Shown: positions 47,364 through 56,629, counted from the stretch's first letter. The stretch: DNA of 64,000 nt from Xenophilus sp. AP218F (GCA_002213445.1 NJIE01000009.1:124001-188000), one strand, 5' to 3'. A program made the numbers and translations. The notes: generated by a model not told the origin, from the letters alone.

Positions 47364-49568
47364 TTATACCCGTCTGGCTTCCTGCACGCCGGACAGTTCC
47401 ATCATCCGCGACAGCACCCGGCTGATGTCCTGAACCTGCCGCACTTCCACGGTAAAGCGCAGCTTGGTGCGCAGGTCGCGGGCGATGGTGTTCACCCCGA
47501 TCAGATTGAGTTTTTCACGCGACAGCACGTCAGAGATTTCGCGCAACAGGCCGGGACGGTCGGCGGCGATGATCTCGATGTCGATGGGGAACAGGCTGTT
47601 TTTCTGGTCGCCCCATTCGGCGGCGATCAGGCGTTCCGGCACCTCCTGCGACAGCTTCTTCAGCGTCAGGCAGCTGGTGCGGTGAATGGAGATGCCGCGG
47701 CCCTTGGTGACAAAACCCATCACCTGGTCCGGCGGCGCCGGCTTGCAGCACTTGGCCAGCACCGTCATCAGGTTGTCCACGCCCTCGATCAGCACGCCGC
47801 CGGCGTCGTGGCCGCCGCGGCTGGCGCGCACCAGGCTCTCCGGCTGCACCTCCACTGCCGGCGGCGGCGCGAAGCTGTTGATGGCGTTGGCCACCGCCCG
47901 GGTGGTCAGTTCGCCGTGGCCCAGCGCCAGGTGCAGCTCGTCCAGCTTGTCGTAGCCCAGCTTTTCCGCCAGCTGGGCCAGGTTGGGCTGGATATGCGGG
48001 CGGCGCGCCAGTTCGCGCTCGAACAGCGCCTTGCCGGTTTCCCGCACGGTGTCGGCGTTCTGCAGCCGGATGTACTGGCGGATCTTGGAGATGGCGCGGT
48101 GGCTCTTCACCCAGCCGTCGTGCAGCCAGTTGACTGAGGGGCCGCCCTCCTTGGCGGTGAGCACTTCCACGCGCTGCCCGTTCTGCAACGGGGTGGACAG
48201 CGGCACGATCTGCCCCTCCACCTTGGCGCCGCGGCAGCGGTGGCCGAGGCCGGAATGCACCGCGTAGGCGAAGTCGATGGGCGTCGCGCCCTGCGGCAGC
48301 GCCAGCACCCGGCCTTGCGGCGTCAGCACGTAGATGGTGTCGGCGAACAGCTCGGTCTTGAAGGCTTCGGCCAGGCCTTCGCGGTCGGACATTTCCTCGC
48401 GCCAGTCCAGAAGCTGGCGCAGCCAGGAGATCTTCTCCTCGTAGGCCGCGTCGCCCTTGCCGCCTTCCTTGTAGCGCCAGTGGGCGGCCACGCCGAATTC
48501 GGCGTGCTCGTGCATCTCGAAGGTGCGGATCTGCACTTCCAGCGCCTTCTCCTCCGGGCCGATCACCGCGGTGTGCAGGCTGCGGTAGTTGTTGGCCTTG
48601 GGATGAGAGATGTAGTCGTCGAACTCGCCGCGTATCGGCTGCCACATGCCGTGGATGATGCCGAGCGCGGTGTAGCAGTCCTGCAGCTTTTCCACCAGGA
48701 TGCGCACCGCGCGGATGTCGTAAAGCTCGTAGAAATCGAGCTTTTTCTTCTTCATCTTTTTCCAGATGGAATAGATGTGCTTGGGCCGGCCGGCCACTTC
48801 CGCCTTGATGCCGGCTTTTTTCAGCTCGTCGCGCAGGGTGTCCAGCACCCGGGCGATATAGTCGATGCGCTCCAGCCGCCGCTCGTCGAGCAGCTTGGCG
48901 ATCTTCTTGTAGGTATCGGGCTCGGTGTGCCTGAGGCCCAGGTCCTCCAGCTCCCACTTGATCTGCCAGACGCCCAGCCGGTTGGCCAGCGGCGCGAACA
49001 GCTCCAGCGTTTCGGTGGCGATGCGGCGGCGCACTCCCTCGTCCGTCACGTTGGCGAGGTAGTGCATGGTCTGGGTGCGCCAGGCCAGCTTGATCAGCAC
49101 CACGCGGATGTCGGCCACCATCGCCAGCAGCATCTTGCGCATGGTTTCGGCCTGGCGGGCGCAGTCTTCCGGCGTGGCCATCTTGTCGATGCGCGCCAGC
49201 TCGGTGATGCGGCGCACGCCGCCGACGCCGTCCACCAGCATGGCCACCGTGGGGTTGAAGGTTTCGGTCAGCCACGTCTGCCAGTCGGGGCGGTAATCCG
49301 GCGCGGCGAACAGCAAGGTGGCGACGATGGCGTCCGGCAGCAGGTTGAGGTCCGCCACCACCGCCGCGGCCGCCACCGCGTGATTGAACAGGTCCTCGCC
49401 GGTGGCGGGGATTTTCTTGTCGGCGTACATCAGGCGCGCCGCTTCGAACGCGCGGGACAGCAAGGCGCTGTCCTCGGCGGAGCAGGCGGCGGACATGTGT
49501 TCCAGCCAGCGCGTCGGATCGGCGGCGTCGGCCAGGGTATCGGCTACGGAACGGACTACGGAAACCAT
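47364..49568 (-). CDS. relA: GTP pyrophosphokinase RelA
   Basis: Ribosome-associated (p)ppGpp synthetase of the stringent response. The 734-residue product has a degenerate hydrolase domain: the HD motif region reads NHAVAAAAVVADLNLLPDAIVATLLFAAPD in parts, without the catalytic His-Asp pair. The synthetase domain keeps GRPKHIYSIWKKM, YDIRAVRILV and, diagnostic for monofunctional RelA, the acidic ExDD motif in RGEFDDYI. TGS (TPQGRVLALPQGATPIDFAYAVHS), zinc-finger and ACT domains follow. A separate SpoT should exist elsewhere for hydrolysis. The start at 49568 (MVSVVRSVADTLADA) fits the family; no strong ribosome site is seen. Confidence 0.95.
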   Translation of the reverse strand: MVSVVRSVADTLADAADPTRWLEHMSAACSAEDSALLSRAFEAARLMYADKKIPATGEDLFNHAVAAAAVVADLNLLPDAIVATLLFAAPDYRPDWQTWLTETFNPTVAMLVDGVGGVRRITELARIDKMATPEDCARQAETMRKMLLAMVADIRVVLIKLAWRTQTMHYLANVTDEGVRRRIATETLELFAPLANRLGVWQIKWELEDLGLRHTEPDTYKKIAKLLDERRLERIDYIARVLDTLRDELKKAGIKAEVAGRPKHIYSIWKKMKKKKLDFYELYDIRAVRILVEKLQDCYTALGIIHGMWQPIRGEFDDYISHPKANNYRSLHTAVIGPEEKALEVQIRTFEMHEHAEFGVAAHWRYKEGGKGDAAYEEKISWLRQLLDWREEMSDREGLAEAFKTELFADTIYVLTPQGRVLALPQGATPIDFAYAVHSGLGHRCRGAKVEGQIVPLSTPLQNGQRVEVLTAKEGGPSVNWLHDGWVKSHRAISKIRQYIRLQNADTVRETGKALFERELARRPHIQPNLAQLAEKLGYDKLDELHLALGHGELTTRAVANAINSFAPPPAVEVQPESLVRASRGGHDAGGVLIEGVDNLMTVLAKCCKPAPPDQVMGFVTKGRGISIHRTSCLTLKKLSQEVPERLIAAEWGDQKNSLFPIDIEIIAADRPGLLREISDVLSREKLNLIGVNTIARDLRTKLRFTVEVRQVQDISRVLSRMMELSGVQEARRV

Positions 49569-49631
49569 ATCTGTGCTATCGGGACGGACTCGCCGTCGTA
49601 AACTCGCCAATGAGCGCTCGCGCGCCCCCCG

Positions 49632-50714
49632 TCAAATCGCGTCTGCCAGTTGCAACAACAAACGCCGCACCGGAGCCGGCACCCCGGCTTCGCTTGCGTG
49701 ATCCACATCCAGCCATTGCCCGCCGCTCTCGGCCGCCTCGCGGCCGGACAAGGCGTCCAGCCGCACCGGCTGCGGCGTGATGACCAGGCGGTAATGGGTA
49801 AATACATGTTCGAACTCCGGCCAGGCCGGCAAGACGTCGCCGACGCCCCGCGCAGCCAGCCAATCCTCCGCCGCCAACGAACTGTCCAGCTCGGGCAGCG
49901 ACAGCAAGCCGCCCCAGATGCCGGTCGGCGGCCGCCGCTCCAGCCACACCTGGCGGCCGCGGCTGGCCAGCAGCATCACCGTGTGGCGGGTGGGAATCGT
50001 CTTCTTCGGGCGCGGCGTCGGCAGCTCCGCGGTGCGGCCCTCGCGCGCCGCCACGCAGCCATCGGCCATCGGACAGGCCATGCAGGCCGGTTTGCCGCGG
50101 CTGCAAACGGTGGCGCCCAGATCCATCAAACCCTGGGTGTAGGCCGGCATCTGCGTCGCGTCAACCGGCAACAGCCGCTCGGCCAGCAGCCACAGCCGCT
50201 TTTCCACCGCCTTGTCGCCGGGGAAGCCGTCTATGCCGAAGCAGCGGGTCAATACCCGTTTGACGTTGCCGTCGAGAATGGTTTCCCGCTGGCTGAAGCA
50301 AAAAGCGCCAATCGCCGCCGCGGTGGAACGCCCCACACCTGGCAGGCGCTCGATTTCTGCGCGCGCGGACGGAAAGACGCCGCCGAATTCAGCCATCACC
50401 ATCTGCGCCGCCTTGTGCAGATTGCGCGCCCGGCTGTAATAGCCAAGGCCGCTCCACAAGGCCATCACATCCTCCTGCGGCGCGGCGGCCAGGCTCGCCA
50501 CATCGGGGAAGCGGGCCAGGAAGCGCGGGTAATACTCCAGCACGCTCTTGACCTGGGTTTGCTGCAACATGATCTCGGACAGCCACACCCGATAAGGGTC
50601 GCTCACCTGCCACGGCAGGCCATGCCGGCCGAACGCTTGCTGCCATGCCACCAGACGGGGCGCGAAACTGCTGTGCAAAATTTGGGGCTCCGCCACTGCA
50701 ATCGAACCGCTCAT
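49632..50714 (-). CDS. mutY: A/G-specific adenine DNA glycosylase
   Basis: Removes adenine mispaired with 8-oxoguanine. The 360-residue product has the catalytic Glu in WLSEIMLQQTQV, the helix-hairpin-helix ERLPGVGRSTAAAIGAF with the Asp of ILDGNVKRVLTR, and four cluster cysteines spaced C-X6-C-X2-C-X5-C in CSRGKPACMACPMADGCVA. The C-terminal part is a Nudix-like 8-oxoG recognition domain. The start at 50714 gives MSGSIAVAEPQIL; an earlier ATG (50741) is possible. It is divergent from the methyltransferase gene that follows. Confidence 0.96.
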   Translation of the reverse strand: MSGSIAVAEPQILHSSFAPRLVAWQQAFGRHGLPWQVSDPYRVWLSEIMLQQTQVKSVLEYYPRFLARFPDVASLAAAPQEDVMALWSGLGYYSRARNLHKAAQMVMAEFGGVFPSARAEIERLPGVGRSTAAAIGAFCFSQRETILDGNVKRVLTRCFGIDGFPGDKAVEKRLWLLAERLLPVDATQMPAYTQGLMDLGATVCSRGKPACMACPMADGCVAAREGRTAELPTPRPKKTIPTRHTVMLLASRGRQVWLERRPPTGIWGGLLSLPELDSSLAAEDWLAARGVGDVLPAWPEFEHVFTHYRLVITPQPVRLDALSGREAAESGGQWLDVDHASEAGVPAPVRRLLLQLADAI

Positions 50715-50811
50715 GTTAACGGAAAGGCTGGTCAGCACCAAGCAGGCAACGGCTAAATACGTTAAAATAAAAGGATTACTTAATAAGTCTGTTTAAATTC
50801 GAGGTCGTTTC

Positions 50812-53151
50812 ATGTCCAGTTTCCGCTCCCGCCAGCGCGCCCAAGTGCGCCGCGATTCTACTAGCCGCGACACCGCCCCCAGCTCGCCGGCCGGCGGAGA
50901 CAGCGCGTCGCCAGCCGGCAAGACGCCCATCATCCAGAAAAAAGCTTCCGATCCTAACGGCCCGCGCGCGCCCTACTCCGGCCAGCGCCCCGGCGAGGGC
51001 AAACCCGACTGGGGCCAGCGCAAGCCGCCGGAACAGCGCTTCGAACGCGACGGCGAACGCAAACCGTTCAGCCGCGACGGCCAGCATGGCGACCGCCCGC
51101 GCTTCGAACGCGATGGCGAACGCAAACCTTTCCAACGTGACGGCGAGCGCAAACCGTTCAGCCGCGACGGCCAGCATGGCGACCGCCTGCGTTTCGAGCG
51201 CGACGGCGAACGCAAGCCCTTCCCGCGCGACGGCGAGCGCAAGCCGTTCAGCCGCGACGGCCAGCATGGCGACCGCCCGCGTTTCGAGCGCGACGGCGAA
51301 CGCGACAACCGCTACAGCCGTGATCGCGGCCCGTCCGGCCGCAAGCCGCTGAATCAACCCGAAACGCAGGAAGGCGACGCGCCGCGCAAGCTGTTCGGCA
51401 AGCCGTCCGCCGAGCGCGACAACCGTTTCCGCCGCGACGAGGGCGTGCAGCTGCCTGGACATGACGACATCGGCAAACGCTACAGCCGCGACCGCGGCCC
51501 GTCCGGCCGCAAGCCGCTGCACACGGCGGAAGGCGAACACGCCAAGCCGGCGCAGGCCGGCGAGCGCAAGCCGCGCCGCGACTACGGCGACGAGGCGCAA
51601 CCGGATCAGCCGCGCAAGCTGTTCAACAAACCCGCCGGCGAGCGCGACAACCGCTTCCGCCGCGACGAGGAACGCGACGCGCCGCGCCAATGGCAGGAAC
51701 GCGCGCAGCGCGACAGCCGCCCGGACGAGAGCGAACGCGCTCCGCGCAAACTGTTCTCCAAGCCAGCCGAACGCCGCGACGACTACGAACCGCGCCGCCC
51801 CAGCAGCCTGCATCCGCTGGGCAACGACCATCGCCTGGACGCCGGCGACCGCCGCGCGCCGCAGGAACACCGTCGCGGCGAATCGCCGCGCGGCAACTGG
51901 CAGCAGGCTGAGCGTCCGCAAGGCGGCGAATTGGGCAGCCCGCAGTTGACTACCGTGCACGACAGCCGCCTGGCGCTGTTCGCCCCCTGCCCGCGCGGCC
52001 TGGAAGCCGTGCTGACCGATGAACTGGCCGCCCTGGGAGCAAGCGACATCGTCGCCGGCGACGGCGGCGTGGCTTTCGCCGGCGACGCCCAGCTGATGAT
52101 GGCGGCCAACCTGCATTGCCGCACCGCCAGCCGCGTGCTGCTGCGCCTGGCCCACGGCGGCTATCGCCACGAACAGGACATCTATCGCCTGGCGCTGAAC
52201 GTGGACTGGCCGCGCTGGTTCAACGTCTCCAAAACCATCAAGCTCAAGGCGGACGGCATCGGCGCCCAGGTCAAGAGCCTGGACTACATCGGCCTGGTGG
52301 TGAAGGACGCCATCTGCGACCGCTTCCGCCAAGCCCAGCTTGGCCGCCCCAGCGTGGACACCCGCCAGCCGGACGTGCGCGTCAACGTGTTCCTGACCGC
52401 CGACACCGCCACCGTTTACCTCGACACTAGCGGCGAGCCGCTGTTCAAGCGCGGCTGGCGCGAGGAAACCGGCGAGGCCCCGCTGCGCGAAAACCTGGCC
52501 GCCGGCATCCTGCTGCTGGCCGGCTACGACGGCAGCCAGCCGCTGATCGACCCGATGTGCGGCAGCGGCACTTTCCTGGTGGAAGCCGCCGACATCGCGC
52601 TCAAGCGCGCGCCGGGCCGCAACCGCGCCTTCGGCTTCCAGCAGCTGCGCAACTTCGACGCCACCGGCTGGGAGGCGATGCAGCTGGCCGCCCGCCAGCA
52701 GGAGCGCGCCGAACTCAACGCCGGCATCAGCGGCTCCGACCGCGCCCAGGCGATGATCAACGTCTGCCGCGCCAACCTCGAGCGCGCCGGCCTGGCCGGC
52801 AAGGTCAGCGTCACCGCCCAGGACGTGCTGGACGCGCGCCCCACCGCCGAGAGCGGCATTCTGGTCGCCAACCCGCCTTACGGCGTGCGCATGGACGAAC
52901 TGGAACAGCTGGGCGAATGGTATCCGCAACTGGGCGACTGGCTGAAGGCGCACTTCGCCGGCTGGATGGCCTACTTCTTTACCGGCGACTTGCGCCTGGC
53001 CAAGCTGATCCGCCTGTCGCCCAAGCGCCGCACGCCGCTGTACAACGGCTCGCTGCAATGCCGTCTGTTCGCCATCAATATGGTGGAAGGCAGCGCCCGC
53101 AAGGAGAAGCCGGCCGCCGCCGAAGACGACGCCGGCCACGACGCGCTGTAA
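50812..53151 (+). CDS. RlmL-type 23S rRNA (guanine-N2) methyltransferase with long disordered N-terminal extension
   Basis: A 779-residue protein in two parts. Residues about 1-380 are low complexity, rich in Arg, Asp, Gly, Glu and Pro, with tandem repeats such as FERDGERKPFSRDGQHGDR and PRKLF-KP-ERDNRFRRDE. Residues about 385-770 form a THUMP domain (LALFAPCPRGLEAVLTDELAALG) and a Rossmann methyltransferase with DPMCGSGTFLVEA and the catalytic NPPYG. The second part equals the usual length of the stand-alone RlmL-like enzyme, which modifies G2445 of 23S rRNA. The extension resembles the basic tails of RNA-binding proteins. The reading frame is continuous, with high-GC codon use, so it is unlikely to be a frame artefact. 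Confidence 0.88.
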   Translation: MSSFRSRQRAQVRRDSTSRDTAPSSPAGGDSASPAGKTPIIQKKASDPNGPRAPYSGQRPGEGKPDWGQRKPPEQRFERDGERKPFSRDGQHGDRPRFERDGERKPFQRDGERKPFSRDGQHGDRLRFERDGERKPFPRDGERKPFSRDGQHGDRPRFERDGERDNRYSRDRGPSGRKPLNQPETQEGDAPRKLFGKPSAERDNRFRRDEGVQLPGHDDIGKRYSRDRGPSGRKPLHTAEGEHAKPAQAGERKPRRDYGDEAQPDQPRKLFNKPAGERDNRFRRDEERDAPRQWQERAQRDSRPDESERAPRKLFSKPAERRDDYEPRRPSSLHPLGNDHRLDAGDRRAPQEHRRGESPRGNWQQAERPQGGELGSPQLTTVHDSRLALFAPCPRGLEAVLTDELAALGASDIVAGDGGVAFAGDAQLMMAANLHCRTASRVLLRLAHGGYRHEQDIYRLALNVDWPRWFNVSKTIKLKADGIGAQVKSLDYIGLVVKDAICDRFRQAQLGRPSVDTRQPDVRVNVFLTADTATVYLDTSGEPLFKRGWREETGEAPLRENLAAGILLLAGYDGSQPLIDPMCGSGTFLVEAADIALKRAPGRNRAFGFQQLRNFDATGWEAMQLAARQQERAELNAGISGSDRAQAMINVCRANLERAGLAGKVSVTAQDVLDARPTAESGILVANPPYGVRMDELEQLGEWYPQLGDWLKAHFAGWMAYFFTGDLRLAKLIRLSPKRRTPLYNGSLQCRLFAINMVEGSARKEKPAAAEDDAGHDAL
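51037..51306 (+). repeat. Tandem repeat, 90-bp period, three copies, inside the RlmL-like gene
   Basis: The block starting AAACCGTTCAGCCGCGACGG occurs at 51061 and 51151, and with one change at 51241, an exact 90-bp period. Each unit encodes 30 residues (KPFSRDGQHGDR, then RFERDGERKPF and RDGER). Further imperfect repeats follow: GGCCCGTCCGGCCGCAAGCC at about 51329 and 51498, and three copies of the CGCAAGCTGTTC unit near 51385, 51615 and 51745. Being in frame, copy-number changes would only change extension length. Confidence 0.9.
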
Positions 53152-53168
53152 GCCGCGCCCGGCTTGAC

Positions 53169-53199
53169 AAACAGCCCCGACTTTCGGGGCTGTTTTTTT
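53169..53199 (+). terminator. Rho-independent terminator after the RlmL-like gene
   Basis: A 9-bp stem ACAGCCCCG/CGGGGCTGT (53171-53179 with 53185-53193) followed by seven T. Confidence 0.9.
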
Positions 53200-53299
53200 G
53201 TCGCCGGCCGGTTTTTCTTGCCATGTGAACTATTTGGAATAAGCCGAACGGCATGGCCGTGCGATAATCGCCAGCCTGAACAACCGTCGCGCCCGCACC

Positions 53300-53902
53300 A
53301 TGGAAACCTCTTTTCTGTCCGCCACCATCCTGCTGATCCTGATCACCGATCCGCTGGGCAATATTCCGCTGTTCATCTCGGCCCTGAAGCAAGTCAAACC
53401 GGAACGCCGCAAGCGCGTGGTGTACCGCGAATGCCTGATCGCCTTCGTGGTGCTGTCCACCTTCATGTTCTTCGGCCGAGGCTTTCTGGAGGTGATGCAC
53501 CTCACCGACGAGTCGATGCGCATCGCCGGCGGCGTGATCCTGTTCCTGATCGCCATCAAGATGATCTTTCCCGGCGAGGGCAGCGTCTTCGGCGGCGACA
53601 AGGTCAGCGGCGAGCCCTTCATCGTGCCGATCGCCATTCCGCTGATCGCCGGCCCTTCGGCGATGGCCACCGTGTTGCTGCTGTCCACCCGCGAGCCGGG
53701 CCGGATGCTGGAATGGATGGGCGCGCTGACCATCTGCATGCTGGTCACCACCGTGGTGTTCCTGTTTTCCGGCAAGCTGCAGAAGCTCCTGGGCGAACAA
53801 GCCATCACCGCGCTGGAGCGGCTGATGGGGCTGGTGCTGACCGCGATTTCGGTGGAAATGCTGCTGGGCGGCATTTCCGACTACATCAAGCAACTGCATT
53901 GA
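53300..53902 (+). CDS. MarC-family integral membrane protein
   Basis: A 200-residue inner-membrane protein with about six hydrophobic segments. The family motif LITDPLGNIPLFI near the N-terminus and its half-repeat PIAIPLIAGPSAMATVLLL in the middle identify the MarC/YhgN family (UPF0056). Despite the name, MarC is not established as a drug-resistance determinant, and the transported compound is unknown. It stands alone, 148 bp after a terminator and 139 bp before dctA. Confidence 0.9.
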   Translation: METSFLSATILLILITDPLGNIPLFISALKQVKPERRKRVVYRECLIAFVVLSTFMFFGRGFLEVMHLTDESMRIAGGVILFLIAIKMIFPGEGSVFGGDKVSGEPFIVPIAIPLIAGPSAMATVLLLSTREPGRMLEWMGALTICMLVTTVVFLFSGKLQKLLGEQAITALERLMGLVLTAISVEMLLGGISDYIKQLH

Positions 53903-54041
53903 TCCGGCCGGGGATGGCCCATCAGGGTTATCCCCGATAGGGATATCGACAATGCTCGCTTCATGGCCTCCTTGCTAGCATGCGCAAAAATGGACCGCTC
54001 AAGAGTCCCGCTTCCCGCAAACAACGCTCGTAGGGAGAATC

Positions 54042-55361
54042 ATGCAAACCAAAACTCCGTTCTTCTCGCGCCTGTACGTCCAGGTGCTGATCGCCATCGC
54101 GCTGGGCGTCACGCTCGGCGCGCTCATGCCGGATCTCGGCGCCAAAATGAAACCGCTGGGCGACGCCTTCATCAAGCTGATCAAGATGATGATCGCGCCC
54201 ATCATCTTCGCCACCGTGGTGGTCGGCATCGCCAAGATGGGCGACATGAAGGAAGTGGGCCGCGTCGGCGTCAAGGCGCTGTTCTACTTTGAAGCCGTCA
54301 CCACGCTGGCGCTGGTGATCGGCCTGGTGGTCGTCAACCTGCTGCAACCGGGCGCGGGCCTCAACATCGACCCGAGCACCCTGCACGCCAAGGATGTGGC
54401 CAAGTTCACCGCCGGCGCCAAGGAAATGAGCACGGTGGACTTCCTGATGCACATCATCCCGGACACCGTGGTGGGCGCTTTCGCCAACGGCGAAATCCTG
54501 CAGGTGCTGACCTTCTCCGTGCTGCTGGGCCTGGCGTTGACCAAGATGGGCGACAACGGCAAGACCATCGTCCACATCCTGGACGAGTTCTCGCACGCGC
54601 TGTTCGGCGTGATCAACATGCTGATGAAGCTGGCCCCGATCGGCGCCTTCGGCGCGATGGCCTTCACCATCGGCAAATACGGCATCGGCTCGCTCAAGCA
54701 ACTGGGCTTCCTGATGGCCTGCGTCTACCTGACCTGTTTCGCCTTCGTCTTCATCGTGCTGGGCACCATCGCCCGCTTCTCCGGCTTCAGCCTGTGGAAG
54801 TTCCTGGTGTACATCAAGGAAGAGATCCTGCTGGTGCTGGGCACCTCGTCGTCGGAATCCGCCCTGCCCGGCATCATGAAAAAGCTGGAAAACCTGGGTT
54901 GCTCCAAGCCCGTGGTCGGCATGGTGGTGCCCACCGGCTACTCGTTCAACCTGGACGGCACGTCCATCTACCTGACCATGGCGGCGATCTTCATCGCCCA
55001 GGCCACCAACGTGAACCTGACTCTGGGCGAGGAGCTGGCGCTGCTGGGCGTGCTGCTGCTCACCTCCAAGGGCGCGGCGGCGGTGACCGGCGGCGGCTTC
55101 ATCACCCTGGCCGCCACGCTGGCGACGCTGGGCGGCAAATTGCCGGTGGAGGGCCTGGCGCTGCTGATCGGCGTGGACCGCTTCATGTCCGAAGCCCGCG
55201 CCATCACCAACCTGATCGGCAACGGCGTGGCCACCGTGGTAGTGGCCCGCTGGGAAAAGGCGCTGGACGTGAAACGCATGCAGCAGGTGCTGGCGGGCGA
55301 GGAAGTCGCGCCGCTGGAATCGGCCCCGGCCCGGCTGGAGCCGCAAGCCTCCCGCGCCTGA
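54042..55361 (+). CDS. dctA: C4-dicarboxylate transport protein DctA
   Basis: Sodium- or proton-coupled importer of succinate, fumarate and malate, of the DAACS family. The 439-residue product shows the start [20 protein letters not shown], the serine-rich re-entrant loop [40 protein letters not shown] and [20 protein letters not shown], all characteristic. The ribosome site AGGGAG is 6 nt upstream. No dctBD two-component genes are adjacent, and I found no -24/-12 sigma54 promoter in the 139 bp before it. Confidence 0.96.
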   Translation: MQTKTPFFSRLYVQVLIAIALGVTLGALMPDLGAKMKPLGDAFIKLIKMMIAPIIFATVVVGIAKMGDMKEVGRVGVKALFYFEAVTTLALVIGLVVVNLLQPGAGLNIDPSTLHAKDVAKFTAGAKEMSTVDFLMHIIPDTVVGAFANGEILQVLTFSVLLGLALTKMGDNGKTIVHILDEFSHALFGVINMLMKLAPIGAFGAMAFTIGKYGIGSLKQLGFLMACVYLTCFAFVFIVLGTIARFSGFSLWKFLVYIKEEILLVLGTSSSESALPGIMKKLENLGCSKPVVGMVVPTGYSFNLDGTSIYLTMAAIFIAQATNVNLTLGEELALLGVLLLTSKGAAAVTGGGFITLAATLATLGGKLPVEGLALLIGVDRFMSEARAITNLIGNGVATVVVARWEKALDVKRMQQVLAGEEVAPLESAPARLEPQASRA

Positions 55362-55376
55362 AGCCCGCGCGCCCTT

Positions 55377-55400
55377 TGCCCCGCTCCGGCGGGGCTTTTT
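55377..55400 (+). terminator. Rho-independent terminator after dctA
   Basis: A 7-bp GC stem GCCCCGC/GCGGGGC (55378-55384 with 55389-55395), loop TCCG, then five T. Confidence 0.85.
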
Positions 55401-55472
55401 GCGTCTCATCGCCAGCAAATCCTTGAATTCGCTCGCCATTCGTCCACCATGAAATGGCAAAGGAGGCTGAAC

Positions 55473-56150
55473 ATGAGCGACTTCCAGCTACAGTACGGCG
55501 ATGATTTCCTGCCCGTGGACGGCGATTTCCCCCGCGCCGGCGACTACCTGCCCAGCTTCATGCTGGTGGATGACCAGAAGCGCGATGTGGCGCTGGAGCG
55601 CTTCGTGCGCAGCCCCAAGCTGATCCTCACTTTGCTGTCGCTGGACGAGGACGAGCACGCCGGCATCTTCCTGCTGCGCGAAACGCGGCGCTTCGCCGAG
55701 CGCTGGCCGCAGCTGAAGCTGATCGTGATCAGCGTGGACTCGCCCTCCTCGCTGGCGCGCGCGCGCCAGGAGCACGGCTTGCCCAACGTGACGCTGCTCT
55801 CCACGCTGCGCGGCCGCGATTTCCACAAGCACTACGGCGTGCTGATCAAGGAATATCCGTTAAGCGGCTACACCGCCCCGGCGCTGCTGCTGGCGGACGG
55901 CGACGACGTGATTCATTACGCCGAGCGGCTGGCCAATACCCGCGATTACTTCAATTTCGACGCGCTGAACGCGCTGCTGGAACAGGCGGAAACCCAGCTG
56001 CGGGAAAAGGAAATGGCGGAGGAAGAGGAAAAGGCGCGCGTCGAGGCCGAGCAGAGTCAAAGCGCGGAACGCTTGCTGGAAAAGGCGCGCCAGCTGCACG
56101 AAGCGCAGCTGGCGCGGCACAAAACGGACGGGGACGGCGAAGCGGGCTGA
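55473..56150 (+). CDS. Cysteine-free thiol peroxidase (Tpx)-like protein
   Basis: A 225-residue cytoplasmic protein whose residues about 1-175 follow the Tpx peroxiredoxin fold: KLILTLLSLDEDEHAG, LKLIVISVDSPSSLARARQEHG, NVTLLSTLRGRDFHKHYGVLI and PLSGYTAPALLLADG line up with the corresponding Tpx blocks. The peroxidatic Cys position of Tpx is here His (DEDEHAG), the resolving Cys position is also changed, and the whole protein has no cysteine. Residues about 178-225 are a charged Glu/Ala/Lys/Arg-rich helix, probably a coiled coil, absent from Tpx. It cannot be a thiol peroxidase; a binding or regulatory role is my inference. AAAGGAGG lies 6 nt before the start. Confidence 0.8.
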   Translation: MSDFQLQYGDDFLPVDGDFPRAGDYLPSFMLVDDQKRDVALERFVRSPKLILTLLSLDEDEHAGIFLLRETRRFAERWPQLKLIVISVDSPSSLARARQEHGLPNVTLLSTLRGRDFHKHYGVLIKEYPLSGYTAPALLLADGDDVIHYAERLANTRDYFNFDALNALLEQAETQLREKEMAEEEEKARVEAEQSQSAERLLEKARQLHEAQLARHKTDGDGEAG

Positions 56151-56171
56151 GCGCCCGCTCCGCCTGGCGCC

Positions 56172-56522
56172 TTAGCGCAGGATTTCGACGCGCTTGACGT
56201 CGATCTTGCGCCCGTTCCACTCCTTGTCCACCTTGCCGTGGATGCGCAGGCGGGTGTTCTGGTCGAACTTCTCGGCCGGCAGACGCTTGCGGTCGATCTC
56301 CACCGTCACGGTCTTGCCGCCGGCGTCGCGGAATTCATAATGTTCGTGATCCAGCTGGCGAACGATCTTGCCTTCCAGCGTCACCGGCGCGTCGTCCGCC
56401 GCCTTGTCCACCGCGGCGGCGTTGGTCAGCGGGGCGACCGCGCCCGGGCCGGTGAATTCGGCGTAGGCGGCGAAGGGCAGAAAGGCTGCGGCCAGCAGCA
56501 CGGCGCTCAGTTTCATTTTCAT
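56172..56522 (-). CDS. YgiW/YdeI-family periplasmic stress-tolerance protein
   Basis: A 116-residue exported protein. A signal peptide (about 21 residues, ending AYA) is followed by a bacterial OB-fold domain: LEGKIVRQLDHEHYEFRDAGGKTVTVEID, read in parts, then LRIHGKVDKEWNGRKIDVKRVEIL. This is the YgiW/YdeI (BOF, DUF388) family, some members of which respond to peroxide, metals or cationic peptides and lie beside two-component systems. None is adjacent here. It is convergent with the Tpx-like gene, 21 bp away. Confidence 0.87.
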   Translation of the reverse strand: MKMKLSAVLLAAAFLPFAAYAEFTGPGAVAPLTNAAAVDKAADDAPVTLEGKIVRQLDHEHYEFRDAGGKTVTVEIDRKRLPAEKFDQNTRLRIHGKVDKEWNGRKIDVKRVEILR

Positions 56523-56602
56523 GGCGAGTCTCCTTGAGAGGGATGATTGATCTTGCTACCAGGCCATTACACCACAGGCAACTTAACTCAATCTTAAGAC
56601 GA

Positions 56603-56629
56603 AAAAACCGCCCGGAACGGGCGGTTTTC
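56603..56629 (-). terminator. Rho-independent terminator after ppsA
   Basis: An 11-bp stem AAAACCGCCCG/CGGGCGGTTTT (56605-56615 with 56619-56629), followed on the minus strand by TTTTTTC. Confidence 0.88.

Noticed and set aside
53903-54041. Possible -24/-12 sigma54 promoter before dctA
   Set aside because: The GG and GC elements around ATGGCCTCCTTGC are 7 bp apart instead of 10, so it does not fit.
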